DNA from: Akkermansiaceae bacterium
GTDB taxonomy: Bacteria; Verrucomicrobiota; Verrucomicrobiia; Verrucomicrobiales; Akkermansiaceae
Assembly (NCBI GenBank): GCA_903906515.1
Contig: CAIVKO010000009.1
Span: forward strand, 1-50,641
Length of the DNA: 50,641 nucleotides
Direction: 5' to 3'
In this document: in pieces, positions 16,331 to 24,503 of the stretch
Layout: every line of letters starts with the position of its first letter
Numbering within the stretch: position 1 is the first letter of the stretch
Translations under genes and position numbers: made by a program
Notes under the pieces: model-generated
The model's input: only the letters and a program-made list of their open reading frames with translations
Databases searched by the model: none
Told to the model about the DNA's origin: nothing

Positions 16331-17662
16331 TCAAAGCTCCCAGCCTTTGCGGCGAGGCATGCGGACCAAGGCGTCCGCCTCCGGGCGGTTGGTGGCCCGG
16401 CCAGCTTCGGCGTCCCATTCGATTTTGCCACCCAGATGGATCGCCAGATTTCCGAGGTGGGTTAATTCCGTTAGACCGGCGGCATAGACGAAGTCCGAGG
16501 AAACCGGCCCCTCTTTCTTGCAGGCGGCCACCCAGATCGCCTCATGGCTGCCACGCAGCCGGGGCATGGTTTGCGGGATATCGCGGGCGGCCTCGGCGAG
16601 GGTTTGCGGATGCAGCGCGAGACTGCCGCCGGGGTAAACGCCGTGGCTGATCATTCCTCGCGTGCCGATGATGACCGCACCTCCTCCGTCGTCGCCGGCT
16701 TTTTTTCCGGGGATCAATTCATCCACTTCCTTCGGCCGCTCGCCTGAATACCAATCGAGCTGCATGGCGGGAAACTTCCCACGGACCGGGAATTGATAGC
16801 GGACATGCGCCTTGTCGGGATGGACGAACTCGTTGGCACCCTCGATGGACAGCAATTCGATACTGGAAGGTTTTGCGAGGTCGAGTGCCCAGCATGAGGC
16901 GTCGAGCGTGTGCACTCCACGGTCTCCCATCATGCCGCAACCGTAGTCCCACCATGCGCGCCAACGTGCCGGGTGGTAGGTAGGGTTATAAGGGCGTTCC
17001 TTCCCGGCTCCGAGCCAAAGGTCCCACGCCAGCGTTTCCGGCACGGGAGTGGTTTCTGTCGGAGGACGGTCCGTCAGAGTGGACCAGTAAGCGTTGCCGA
17101 AAGGGCGGTAATTGAGCGAACACCAGGCAATCACCCGCGTGACGTCGCCGATCAAACCGGCTTGGACCCACTCGACAATCTTGCCGGCACCGGTGGATGA
17201 ATGGTGTTGGTTGCCCATCACCGCGACGCAACCTTTCGCCTCGGCGGCGGCCTTTGCTAACAAACGCGCCTCATAAATGTCATGAGTGAGCGGTTTCTGG
17301 CAGTAAACATGCTTGCCAGCCTTGAGCGCGGCCAGGGCGATGGATGCATGGGTGTGATCCGGCGTGGCAATCATCACCGCCTCGATTTCCGGTTGTTTCT
17401 CCAGCATTTCACGGAAATCCTTCCAACGTTTGGCGTCAGGAAATTTCTGGAACGCCTTTGCTGCGAACGCATGATCCACATCGCAGATGGCGACGACGTC
17501 CTCGCCCGCCAAGTTGGTCATGTTGTTGAAGCCCATGCCACCCACACCAATGCCTGCGATGCGCAATTTGCGGCCCGCCGGAGCGGCTTGGCCATAGAGT
17601 CCCCCGCTGGCGATCGCGGTGGCGAGTGTGGTCTGTAAAAACGTGCGGCGAGATTGGTTCAT
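16331..17662 (-). CDS. Tat-exported Gfo/Idh/MocA family oxidoreductase
   Basis: About 443 residues. The ATG at 17662 gives a Tat signal (NQSRRTFLQTT) followed by a hydrophobic run; the frame extends 13 codons upstream without signal character. The Rossmann motif is GIGVGGMGFNN, the usual E-K-P segment reads QKPLTHDIYEA, and the substrate-side region has YGCGMMGDRGVHTLD. Such proteins carry a tightly bound NAD(P) and oxidise or reduce sugar rings, often at C3. With an exported isomerase-fold protein and DUF1080 proteins nearby, a role as glycoside 3-dehydrogenase is a reasonable inference. A + strand remnant at 20128 carries the same C-terminal segment, so a second copy once existed. Confidence 0.87.
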   Translation of the reverse strand: MNQSRRTFLQTTLATAIASGGLYGQAAPAGRKLRIAGIGVGGMGFNNMTNLAGEDVVAICDVDHAFAAKAFQKFPDAKRWKDFREMLEKQPEIEAVMIATPDHTHASIALAALKAGKHVYCQKPLTHDIYEARLLAKAAAEAKGCVAVMGNQHHSSTGAGKIVEWVQAGLIGDVTRVIAWCSLNYRPFGNAYWSTLTDRPPTETTPVPETLAWDLWLGAGKERPYNPTYHPARWRAWWDYGCGMMGDRGVHTLDASCWALDLAKPSSIELLSIEGANEFVHPDKAHVRYQFPVRGKFPAMQLDWYSGERPKEVDELIPGKKAGDDGGGAVIIGTRGMISHGVYPGGSLALHPQTLAEAARDIPQTMPRLRGSHEAIWVAACKKEGPVSSDFVYAAGLTELTHLGNLAIHLGGKIEWDAEAGRATNRPEADALVRMPRRKGWEL

Positions 17663-17733
17663 AGGATTAGGAATACAAGGGTTGGCAGTGTGTTTTATCA
17701 TGCTTGTGCTGCCAATTTGTGAAATTCTCGATT

Positions 17734-19074
17734 TCAGCGTTGGACGACGTTGCGGAGTTTCAAGCGATGTTTCCGTGAAAGTCCATCGAGCATCATCGCG
17801 ACCAGCGTGCTGCTCATGCTGTAATCAGGCACGCCGAGGGCCTTGCCCGTCACGGAGTCGTAGTTCTCGCTGATGCCGTTCTTGATGGCATTGGCGATGG
17901 TTTTGTCGCAGATGTCCGCGGCGAGCTCGTGGTGGCCGTATGCGGCGAGGCCGGTCGCAATCTGATAGTTGGTGGGCGGCCAGACATCGCCACGCCAGAA
18001 AGCGCCGGATTTCCAGCGACTGTCGTTGCGGTCCACAGTGGGCACCGGCAAGGGTGTCTGCCAGGAAGGTGAGGCGAGCACTTCCGCCATGCGTTTGGCC
18101 TGCTCCGCAGTGGGCACACCGGCCGCCAGCGGAATCCAACTGCCGATCGTGGCGACGGGGATTTTTTCGAGCGTCTCGCGTTTGACGGAAAGGAAGGTGC
18201 CGGCTTTTTCGTCCCAAAGATGCTTGCGCATACCCTCGACGCCCTTTTCGATGCGTGCCTTGCGGCGTTCCACCATCGCCTTGTCGCCCATGATTTCCGC
18301 GAGACGGACGAGGCTGCGTTCGCCCATGATGAGATAGGCATTGTTGCCGGGCACGCAGATGTCGGCATACCAAGTGCCTTCGTTAGGTCCCTTGCGCGTG
18401 GGGTGGACGGTCATCTTCATGCCATCCATGTTGCATTCGTAGTCGAAGGTTTCCCACTTCGCATGCTGCACATTTCCCGTGTATGCACCGAGCGTGATCA
18501 AACCATTGTCGTGAAGGTCGCGTTCACGCCAATACCACTCATGAAAACGTTCAATGCGGCCGAGACACAGCTCTAGCAGCTTTTTATCGCCATTGTGCCG
18601 GAACACGCGCTCGACGCCCCAAGCGAGAATCGGGATCTGCGAAAACTGCCGTTGTTCCTGCGGGTCCGTCTTGATGGCCACCGTGATCATGTCGCGGGCA
18701 TACTCGGGCATGCTGGCATTCCAACGGTCCTGGAAATCCCAATAATTTTGGAAAATGTCGCGAATCTGACCTTCCCTGCCGGGCAGGATGCTCAAGTGAT
18801 CGAGCACAAACATCGTATCCCAGATCCACTGGCCGCGATAGTGAGGTCCGCCGGGGGTAATCCAGGTGTGTTTGAGAGGCGGCACTGGCTCCCGAATCAT
18901 CGCCAGCACGCACTTCTCCATCACCCGCTTGGCCAAGGCGAGGACTTCCGGGCTGCTTGCTTCGAAAAGCCCGTCGAGATCGACAGTTGGGAAATCAGCC
19001 GCACGAAGAGGATGGAAGGAAAGCCCGGCCAGAGGCGCGGCTGTCGCGGTTTTGAGGAATTGTCGGCGTTTCAT
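17734..19074 (-). CDS. Tat-exported MGH1-like (alpha/alpha)6-barrel glycoside hydrolase
   Basis: 446 residues. Tat-type leader KRRQFLKTATAAPLAGL. The barrel resembles the GH63/MGH1-like clan: GQWIWDTMFVLDH near residue 80, RDMITVAIK near 125, and the strong FWRGDVWPPTNYQIATGL signature near 360, followed by ENYDSVTGK. Members cleave alpha-glucosidic or mannosylglycerate-type linkages with acid and base carboxylates in these segments; the substrate here is unknown. There are about 70 bases to the oxidoreductase gene downstream on the same strand, so the two may be co-transcribed. No truncation: both ends look complete. About 225 bases upstream (19075-19301) contain no recognisable gene. Confidence 0.8.
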   Translation of the reverse strand: MKRRQFLKTATAAPLAGLSFHPLRAADFPTVDLDGLFEASSPEVLALAKRVMEKCVLAMIREPVPPLKHTWITPGGPHYRGQWIWDTMFVLDHLSILPGREGQIRDIFQNYWDFQDRWNASMPEYARDMITVAIKTDPQEQRQFSQIPILAWGVERVFRHNGDKKLLELCLGRIERFHEWYWRERDLHDNGLITLGAYTGNVQHAKWETFDYECNMDGMKMTVHPTRKGPNEGTWYADICVPGNNAYLIMGERSLVRLAEIMGDKAMVERRKARIEKGVEGMRKHLWDEKAGTFLSVKRETLEKIPVATIGSWIPLAAGVPTAEQAKRMAEVLASPSWQTPLPVPTVDRNDSRWKSGAFWRGDVWPPTNYQIATGLAAYGHHELAADICDKTIANAIKNGISENYDSVTGKALGVPDYSMSSTLVAMMLDGLSRKHRLKLRNVVQR

Positions 19075-19301
19075 TTGAAATCAGGATTATCGCGACTCCG
19101 ATGTCAGCGGGTTGGTGCATGTTACCCGCCGATATCGATCCTGCAAGCCTCAGCTTCATTTCACGCTAGTGCGACGCTATGACTCCACAGCTGACAACTC
19201 GCACACAACATCACCCACGCTACGTGAATGCACGGCATCACAATCTGGACCAACAAGAACGTTTGCTATGCCATCGAAGGCTGATTCGAAGCCGTTGAAG
19301 T

Positions 19302-19991
19302 TCATTCAAGGCGTTTCACCCGGATATTCCGATACTCGATCTTCATCGGCGGTCCGACATGGACCTGCACACCTAACAAACCTGTCATCATGCGTTTTTC
19401 CGGATCCTCGTCGCACACTTCGGACATGAGCACCCCGTTGGTGAAATGTTGGATGAGATTTCCCTTTGCAATGATGTGGACATGGTTCCAGTCGTCCTTG
19501 AGGACCTTTTTCTGAAGCTCGGCGCGGTCACCCAGTATTTTGACGATTTCGGGTTTCGCTGCGGGTTTCATGACCACGCTCTGCCCGCGGTAAGCGAGGA
19601 AGGTGCGGCCGCGTTCCTCGTAGTTCTGTCCACTCCATTGATCATTGCCGTCGATATCGTCCTGATAGCCTTTGAGCGCCCATTTCATGTCAGGCACTTC
19701 GACGCTGCGGTAATTGATGCCGCTGTTACCCTGGGCGGAAACGCGGTATTCCAGCTTGAGCTCGAAGTCGCCGAGCTCACCACCACGCCAGATGATGAAG
19801 GTGTTGCGTTTCAACAATGTCTCCGGCCGCACCTCGCCGATGAGCGTGTTGTTTTCGGTCTTCCAATAGACCGGATCGCCGTCCCAGTTCTTCAGGGTTC
19901 CATCGAAAATTGATTCAAAACCCTCCTCTGCCGCAAGAGACCAAACGGGGAGAAGGAAAAGCGCAAATGTGGAGATGGACAAAACTTTCAT
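19302..19991 (-). CDS. Secreted DUF1080 protein (3-keto-disaccharide hydrolase family)
   Basis: 229 residues with signal peptide (MKVLSISTFALFLLPVWSLA). The concanavalin-like DUF1080 fold is marked by FESIFDGTLKNWDGDP, a WRGGELGDFELKLEYRVS strand, SGINYRS, the WALKGYQDDID-type segment and a C-terminal YRNIRVKRLE. Characterised members hydrolyse or lyse 3-keto-glycosides; the window also encodes candidate exported partners for making and processing such keto-sugars. Start: ATG at 19991 directly before the signal peptide. The intact gene is read divergently from the MocA remnant at 20128. Confidence 0.87.
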   Translation of the reverse strand: MKVLSISTFALFLLPVWSLAAEEGFESIFDGTLKNWDGDPVYWKTENNTLIGEVRPETLLKRNTFIIWRGGELGDFELKLEYRVSAQGNSGINYRSVEVPDMKWALKGYQDDIDGNDQWSGQNYEERGRTFLAYRGQSVVMKPAAKPEIVKILGDRAELQKKVLKDDWNHVHIIAKGNLIQHFTNGVLMSEVCDEDPEKRMMTGLLGVQVHVGPPMKIEYRNIRVKRLE

Positions 19992-20127
19992 AACTCAACT
20001 CTACATAGACCGGAGCTCAGGGCGATGTTTTTCCGACAGGAATTTCGAATGCACCGCACATCAAAACATGGAAGACACTCCCCTCCCCTGTCCGTGTGTG
20101 TTCACATCCGCGGCGACGCCCCCCCAC

Positions 20128-20313
20128 GCTGGTTCAAACTTCGATTACGGCGCCGAAATCACGGAGATGATTTTGTTAGGTGTTATCGCTGTGCGATTCG
20201 TCGGACACATCGAATACGACGACGCCCAAATGAAAATCACCAACCGGCCAGAGCTCAATGCATGGCTGCGCCTCCCAGCCCGCGACGGTTGGAAATACAG
20301 CGAAGCGGTCTAA
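20128..20313 (+). pseudogene. C-terminal remnant of a Gfo/Idh/MocA oxidoreductase
   Basis: About 60 codons ending in TAA at 20313 encode AGSNFDYGAEITEMILLGVI, then VRFVGHIEYDD, ITNRPELNAWL and RDGWKYSEAV. This matches the typical end of Gfo/Idh/MocA proteins and aligns with the C-terminus of the intact gene at 16331 (AAGLTELTHLGNLAI, ATNRPEADAL, RKGWEL). Sequence upstream of 20128 has no Rossmann fold or signal peptide, so nearly 90 percent of the gene is gone. It lies on the + strand, opposite to the intact copy. Confidence 0.6.
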
Positions 20314-20314
20314 C

Positions 20315-20716
20315 TCAACCACCGGAGAAAACCGGCTGGAAGCCAGCTTCCGTCAGGATGCGCTTCATTTCTTCCCGTTTGTCGCCCTGGATTTCGATGC
20401 AGCCATCTTTCACCGTGCCTCCGACACCGCAGGCTTTCTGCATCTTCTTCGCGAGTTCCTGTTTTTCCAACAGCCCGATTCCGATGAAATTTTTCGCCAC
20501 CGTGACCGCCTTGCCACCGCGGTGCGCGGTCTGACGGACGATGTCCACCCGGCCCCGCTTGGTGTTCTGCTGCCCCCGTTGGGAGGTTTTGGCTGGAATG
20601 ACTTGAGCGGTATCTGACGTTGCCTTTGGTCCCGCAGGCAAACAGTGAAGCCCGGCCAGCGCCCCAAATGGATCCGGCGTCAGACTGATTCCTTCAATTG
20701 CTTTTTTCGCACTCAT
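20315..20716 (-). CDS. SUI1/eIF1-like translation factor (YciH family)
   Basis: About 133 residues. The ATG at 20716 is chosen over a TTG three codons upstream. The C-terminal 80 residues form the SUI1 domain: RQTAHRGGKAVTVAKNF, then KKMQKACGVGGTVKDGCIEIQ and REEMKRILTEAGFQPVFSGG. The N-terminal 50 residues are a variable linker. Bacterial YciH proteins resemble eukaryotic eIF1 and can affect initiation fidelity on the 30S subunit; they are not essential in E. coli. It is a housekeeping-type gene between carbohydrate genes, with its stop one base beyond the MocA remnant stop on the other strand. Confidence 0.9.
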   Translation of the reverse strand: MSAKKAIEGISLTPDPFGALAGLHCLPAGPKATSDTAQVIPAKTSQRGQQNTKRGRVDIVRQTAHRGGKAVTVAKNFIGIGLLEKQELAKKMQKACGVGGTVKDGCIEIQGDKREEMKRILTEAGFQPVFSGG

Positions 20717-20791
20717 GTCCGCCAATATACCACAGAGATCTCAATGTTCACGCTTTTTCGGCCCAGAGCCCGCTCATCCCGCCTCGCCGGA

Positions 20792-21532
20792 TCAATCCCC
20801 CGCTTTTCGCCATCTCACACCGCGCACTTCGGCGCTTGTCACCCATGTGGCAAGACCGAACGGCGCACACACCCCGATCGGCCCCTCGCGCAGTGAAAGC
20901 TTTTGCTCCTCGGTGTATGCATCCACCACCTGACGGTCATCGATCCATGCCTGCAACCGCTCTTGTCCAACCTCCACCCGGATTCGATACCACCGCTGGT
21001 CCTCGAACTTATACTGTGAACCGGTGGAATTCTCCGAAGCATCGAGGTTGTTGATCGATGAAATGCCCACAAGCCCCCCTCCCCAACCGCCGACGATCAA
21101 ACTAACAAATTCCTTCCCGGAGCGGACGGGAAAAGTCAGGCCGCAAAAAAAATCACTGCCAGTCATCCGTCGTGCTTCCAACTCCACCGTGTATGGCACG
21201 GTCGGCAACGGTCCCGTCCAACGCGCACCGTTGAGATCCGTGCCCACTCCGATCCGCATGATGCGACTCCCGTCGTCCCATGCCAAGTCCGTCGCTCCTT
21301 CGATAGCCTCCCATTTTCCAGGTGCCAGCGTCGCCATCTCCACCCAGCCCTTGTCGGATTTTTTGGTATCGGCAGCCGCCGGAACCGCTTCGGGGACCGA
21401 TGAAACATACTTCGAGGACGCCTCCTTCTGACGACACCCGGACAACCCGCCAACAAGCACCCCCATCATGCACAGCACCGCCGTGAGGCCGAACCGGCAG
21501 GACGCTTGTCTCCAATGCATCAAGATTTTCAT
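20792..21532 (-). CDS. Lipoprotein with DUF1080-like concanavalin-type domain
   Basis: About 246 residues from the ATG at 21532. The leader MKILMHWRQASCRFGLTAV continues to a lipobox LSGC, so the protein is probably lipid-anchored at about Cys32. After a Ser/Ala/Lys-rich linker the domain has GKWEAIEGATDLAWDD, YTVELEARRMTGSDFFCGL, and a tail with RWYRIRVEVGQERLQAWIDD, a layout like DUF1080/laminin-G sugar-binding folds. No catalytic residues can be assigned. The frame is open upstream to 21676, but that part lacks signal character. It faces away from the DUF1080 gene at 21692, so the 160 bases between them probably hold both promoters. Confidence 0.75.
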   Translation of the reverse strand: MKILMHWRQASCRFGLTAVLCMMGVLVGGLSGCRQKEASSKYVSSVPEAVPAAADTKKSDKGWVEMATLAPGKWEAIEGATDLAWDDGSRIMRIGVGTDLNGARWTGPLPTVPYTVELEARRMTGSDFFCGLTFPVRSGKEFVSLIVGGWGGGLVGISSINNLDASENSTGSQYKFEDQRWYRIRVEVGQERLQAWIDDRQVVDAYTEEQKLSLREGPIGVCAPFGLATWVTSAEVRGVRWRKAGD

Positions 21533-21691
21533 ACTTCGATGCTGCGCCCGCCCGTCCGTTCTGGCAAGTCTTCTCGCGAAGTCTGACGACGAGGCGCAGG
21601 AAACTTTCCACCAACTTATTGACCCTTTCCTGAGAGATCCGCGCGCATGGGTCCGTTTAAACGACTCGATCCACATCCAACACCATTTGAA

Positions 21692-22672
21692 ATGAATTCC
21701 ACAATCCGCTCACTCTCCGTATTGGCCGTTCTCAGTCTCAGCAGTGCCGTGAATGCCGCTGAAAATCCTTACATCGGCCGTTGGGCGCTGACCATTCCGG
21801 GCGGCGGCGCGGGTTGGCTTGGTGTTGAGGAAAAAGGCGGCACCCTAAGTTCCAGTGTACTGTGGGGCGGCGGCAGTGTGGTCCCCACCACCAGCACGAA
21901 AGTCGATGGCGACTCGCTCATCGTGACACGCGAGCAGAAGGAAAAAAACGGCAACGTGATCACCGAAACCATCACCGCCAAGGCAACCGGAGAAACCCTC
22001 AATCTCACCACGATCAAACGCGACACCACGGGCAAGGAACTCAGCAAAGCCACTGAATTCACCGGCAAACACATCGCCGACCTACCCGCGCGGCCCGACC
22101 TCTCGAAAGTGAATTTCGGCAAACCCATCCAGCTCTTGAACGGCAAGGACCTGAGCGGCTGGCGCTTGCTCAAGGAAGGTGCCGACAACGGCTGGAGCAT
22201 GGTGGACGGCGTGCTGCAAAACCGCGTCACCAAGGAAAAAGGGAAGCATTTTGGTAATCTGCGCACCGACGCCGAGTTTGAAGATTTCAATCTGAAAACG
22301 GAAGTCCTTACCCAGCAAGGCAGCAACAGCGGCATCTACCTGCGCGGCATCTACGAAGTGCAAATCATGGAGAGCTTCGGGAAACCGCTCGACTCACATA
22401 ATATGGGCGCACTTTACAGCCGCATTACACCAAGCATTGCCGCCGAAAAGCCGGTCGGCGAATGGCAGACACTCGACATCACCCTGGTGGCCCGCCATCT
22501 AACAGTTATCCTCAATGGCAAAACCATCATCGACAATGCTCCCGTGCTCGGCTGCACCGGCGGCGCCATCACCAGCGATGAAACCAAGCCCGGACCCATT
22601 TACCTGCAAGGCGACCACACCAATGTGGACTACCGCAACATGGTCCTGCGCCCGGTGGTCCCAAGCCATTGA
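21692..22672 (+). CDS. Secreted DUF1080 protein with N-terminal lipocalin-like domain
   Basis: About 326 residues. ATG at 21692 with signal peptide (MNSTIRSLSVLAVLSLSSAVNA). Residues 25-130 form a beta-rich domain (YIGRWALTIPGGGAGWLGVE) common before DUF1080 in Verrucomicrobia and Planctomycetes. The DUF1080 domain starts at GKPIQLLNGKDLSGWRL and includes FEDFNLKTEVLTQQGSNSGI, YLRGIYEVQIMES and HTNVDYRNMVLRPV. Related enzymes act on 3-keto-glycosides. A possible alternative start at 21647 adds an unlikely leader. The stop overlaps a TTG that could begin the following cupin, suggesting co-transcription. All expected parts are present. Confidence 0.87.
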   Translation: MNSTIRSLSVLAVLSLSSAVNAAENPYIGRWALTIPGGGAGWLGVEEKGGTLSSSVLWGGGSVVPTTSTKVDGDSLIVTREQKEKNGNVITETITAKATGETLNLTTIKRDTTGKELSKATEFTGKHIADLPARPDLSKVNFGKPIQLLNGKDLSGWRLLKEGADNGWSMVDGVLQNRVTKEKGKHFGNLRTDAEFEDFNLKTEVLTQQGSNSGIYLRGIYEVQIMESFGKPLDSHNMGALYSRITPSIAAEKPVGEWQTLDITLVARHLTVILNGKTIIDNAPVLGCTGGAITSDETKPGPIYLQGDHTNVDYRNMVLRPVVPSH

Positions 22673-22728
22673 TTCCGGTCATCATCCCGCTCCTTGACCA
22701 AGCGCGCCCCGGGTGGTTTCATCCGTGC

Positions 22729-23082
22729 ATGGAAATCCGTGCCAGGGAACAACAAACACCATTCACCACCAAGGACGGATCCACCATCCGCAGCCTGCTC
22801 GATCTTTCCAACGCACCGGTCGCCAACCAAAGCCTCGCCGAAGCCGCACTCCCCGCCTGCGCGCAAACCGATCGCCACTACCACAAGCTCAGCGAGGAAT
22901 TCTATTATCTCCTCGCCGGTACCGGCGTCATGGAAATCGATGGCGAATCCCGCGAAGTATGCCCCGGCGACGCCATCCTCATTCCCCCCGGCGCATGGCA
23001 CCAGATCCGCGCCATCGAACCCCTGCAATTCCTCTGCTGCTGCGCACCGCCCTACGCACACGAAGACACCTACTTCGCATGA
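22729..23082 (+). CDS. Small cupin-domain protein
   Basis: About 117 residues from the ATG at 22729; the frame is open to a TTG at 22669 that overlaps the upstream stop, giving an alternative longer form. The single cupin barrel has motif 1 as HYHKLSEEFYYLLAGTGVME and motif 2 as PGDAILIPPGAWHQI, keeping the two His, the Glu and the later His that normally hold a metal. Small cupins of this type act as sugar isomerases, dioxygenases or ligand sensors, and the sequence does not decide. The tail LQFLCCCAPPY has three adjacent cysteines, which is unusual. Probably in one transcript with the DUF1080 gene. Confidence 0.8.
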   Translation: MEIRAREQQTPFTTKDGSTIRSLLDLSNAPVANQSLAEAALPACAQTDRHYHKLSEEFYYLLAGTGVMEIDGESREVCPGDAILIPPGAWHQIRAIEPLQFLCCCAPPYAHEDTYFA

Positions 23083-23264
23083 GAGGAATTCGAATGGGTA
23101 TTCGGATCCCCTTGGCACCGGCGCTCATCCATCTCCACAACACACGGCAGCGAAGCAACCTCGTTGGTTCCACTCCGGCCCAAATTCACTTCCGCAACCG
23201 CACCTCAACCTGAACGCGCAAACGCCGTCACGAAATTTTCACCTGGATTTCGACACGTGCGCGA

Positions 23265-23270
23265 TATAAT
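23265..23270 (+). promoter_or_regulatory. Consensus TATAAT -10 box upstream of the small lipoprotein
   Basis: A perfect TATAAT lies 25 bases before the ATG at 23295 in an otherwise GC-rich region. No -35 resembling TTGACA is found 16-18 bases upstream. Position and exact match make it the most likely promoter for the lipoprotein gene. Confidence 0.35.
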
Positions 23271-23294
23271 CTCGAAACAAGATTGTAAACGTAT

Positions 23295-23756
23295 ATGCAC
23301 TCGACGACATTGTTGCAGATTGTGGTCCTATGCGTGTCTTTCATGTCGGCTCAGGGATGCAGACGTCCTATCGCAGGTGGGAAAGAAACAGGATCGATTG
23401 TGCCGCCGCCTAGCGAATCGGGAGGAGATTCAAAGACTGGTCCGTATATCCTACGTCCACTCATGGAGGCTAATGAGGAGAACGGAATCTGTATAATTGA
23501 ATCAAGCTCAGAGAGTTCAACTAACCCTGCCGATGCTTTTGGATCATTACAGGTGAATACCTTCTCCGGTTTTGATAGAGACGGTGCGGGCGAGCAAAAA
23601 TTACGGGATTCGAGGTGCATTTTTTCGATTAATTTCTTTGGGAAAAGTCCTTATAAGTGGGTGATTGGTCCTGAGGATGTCGTCATCACAAATTCCAAGG
23701 ATCAAACAGAAATAAGAATCGCCAATCCACGCTCTGGAAATTCACTCAAGTTGTAG
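23295..23756 (+). CDS. Small putative lipoprotein of unknown function
   Basis: 153 residues. The leader MHSTTLLQIVVLCVSFMSAQ ends in a lipobox-like SAQGC, so lipid attachment near Cys22 is plausible. A Gly/Ser/Pro-rich linker follows, then a domain with two further cysteines (near residues 66 and 108) and strand-like sequence (KWVIGPEDVVITNSKDQTEIRI). No known family is recognised. The gene is clearly AT-richer than its neighbours, with codons such as ATA, AAT and TTT common, suggesting separate origin. It has its own -10 box and no partner gene. Confidence 0.55.
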   Translation: MHSTTLLQIVVLCVSFMSAQGCRRPIAGGKETGSIVPPPSESGGDSKTGPYILRPLMEANEENGICIIESSSESSTNPADAFGSLQVNTFSGFDRDGAGEQKLRDSRCIFSINFFGKSPYKWVIGPEDVVITNSKDQTEIRIANPRSGNSLKL

Positions 23757-23814
23757 ATCTTATCATAACTAGAGCTTGTCCGTGACAATCGCTAAACCGG
23801 CACAATTTTTCAGC

Positions 23815-23883
23815 TCAGCTACGCCGCAGGACGAGGCCGAGAATCATGGCTGCGATGGCGAGGAAGCGAGGGATTATCTGATT
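23815..23883 (-). pseudogene. PEP-CTERM-like tail fragment
   Basis: A minus-strand frame ends NQIIPRFLAIAAMILGLVLRRS before a TGA at 23815. A short hydrophobic helix followed by two arginines at the very end resembles the PEP-CTERM sorting signals common in Verrucomicrobia, although the P-E-P triplet is not intact (I-P-R). The frame has no convincing protein upstream, so if real it is the 3' scrap of a lost exported protein. Confidence 0.25.
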
Positions 23884-23953
23884 GTGGGCGAGATACGGGC
23901 AGGTAAACTCATCATCTCTGAATAAATCACATCCAAAATCCGTTTTAGTCTGC

Positions 23954-24490
23954 ATGAAGGCAATTTCCCTTTTCGCTCTGATGTCTGTCGTTTTAGCCAA
24001 CACGCTGACCGCCGAAACATGCCGTGAGGTGGTGCGGGATTCTTCCGGTCGGATTGTCCAGACCATCGACCGTCAGAAGCAGTCCGGCGGCACGGTGCAG
24101 GCCACGGTCCGTGACGCATCGGGACGTATCATCAGCACCTCGACAACCCGCACGGATTCAGGGGGCTCCGCAAGCACCCAATACAGGGACGCCAGCGGAC
24201 GACTGACTGGATCGGCCACGACACAACCGACATCCGGCAGTTCCTCGGCAAGCACGACCTACCGCGATGCCAGCGGACGCATGGCAGGCAGCGCCAACAC
24301 GCGAACTGACGGAACACACACCAACGCCACCACTCAATACCGTGATGCATCCGGCCGGTTGACCGGAACCTCTAACACTAGTGGCAACTCCACCACCGAG
24401 CGCGATGCCTCCGGTCGACTCACCGGCACCAGCACGGCGAGCGGAAAATGCACGGCGCCGGTGAAGGTTCCGGTTCCACCGTCTCGATAA
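23954..24490 (+). CDS. Secreted protein built of RDASGR repeats
   Basis: 178 residues. The ATG at 23954 gives a signal peptide (MKAISLFALMSVVLANTLTA). The rest is almost entirely a repeat with the core R-D-A/S-S-G-R at about residues 28, 53, 78, 104, 130 and 150, a period of 25-26 residues except the last (20). The linkers are Ser/Thr/Gly-rich, and the tail is KCTAPVKVPVPPSR. Such a unit resembles short beta-hairpin repeats of secreted, possibly Ca- or surface-binding proteins, but no family is recognised. Two cysteines (residues 23 and 166) bracket the repeats and could form a disulfide. The reading frame is solid and unbroken. Confidence 0.7.
   Translation: MKAISLFALMSVVLANTLTAETCREVVRDSSGRIVQTIDRQKQSGGTVQATVRDASGRIISTSTTRTDSGGSASTQYRDASGRLTGSATTQPTSGSSSASTTYRDASGRMAGSANTRTDGTHTNATTQYRDASGRLTGTSNTSGNSTTERDASGRLTGTSTASGKCTAPVKVPVPPSR
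24035..24418 (+). repeat. Six tandem coding repeats (RDASGR unit)
   Basis: DNA-level tandem repeats of about 75-78 bases built on a core such as cgtgacgcatcgggacg or cgcgatgccagcggacg, diverged in the linkers. Six copies, the last spacing being shorter (60 bases). The repeats are in frame, so changes in copy number would change protein length without a frameshift. Confidence 0.75.
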
Positions 24491-24503
24491 GAAGGCTTGT
24501 CGC

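Noticed and set aside
16190-16465. Small + strand genes opposite the oxidoreductase and esterase
   Set aside because: Shadows of the minus-strand genes; no starts with ribosome-binding sites and no family features.
19075-19301. Small + strand frame upstream of the MGH1-like gene
   Set aside because: It runs into the antisense of the DUF1080 gene and has no recognisable protein features.
24035-24418. CRISPR-like regular repeats
   Set aside because: The repeats are in frame, code for RDASGR units, vary in sequence and are not separated by unique spacers of constant length.
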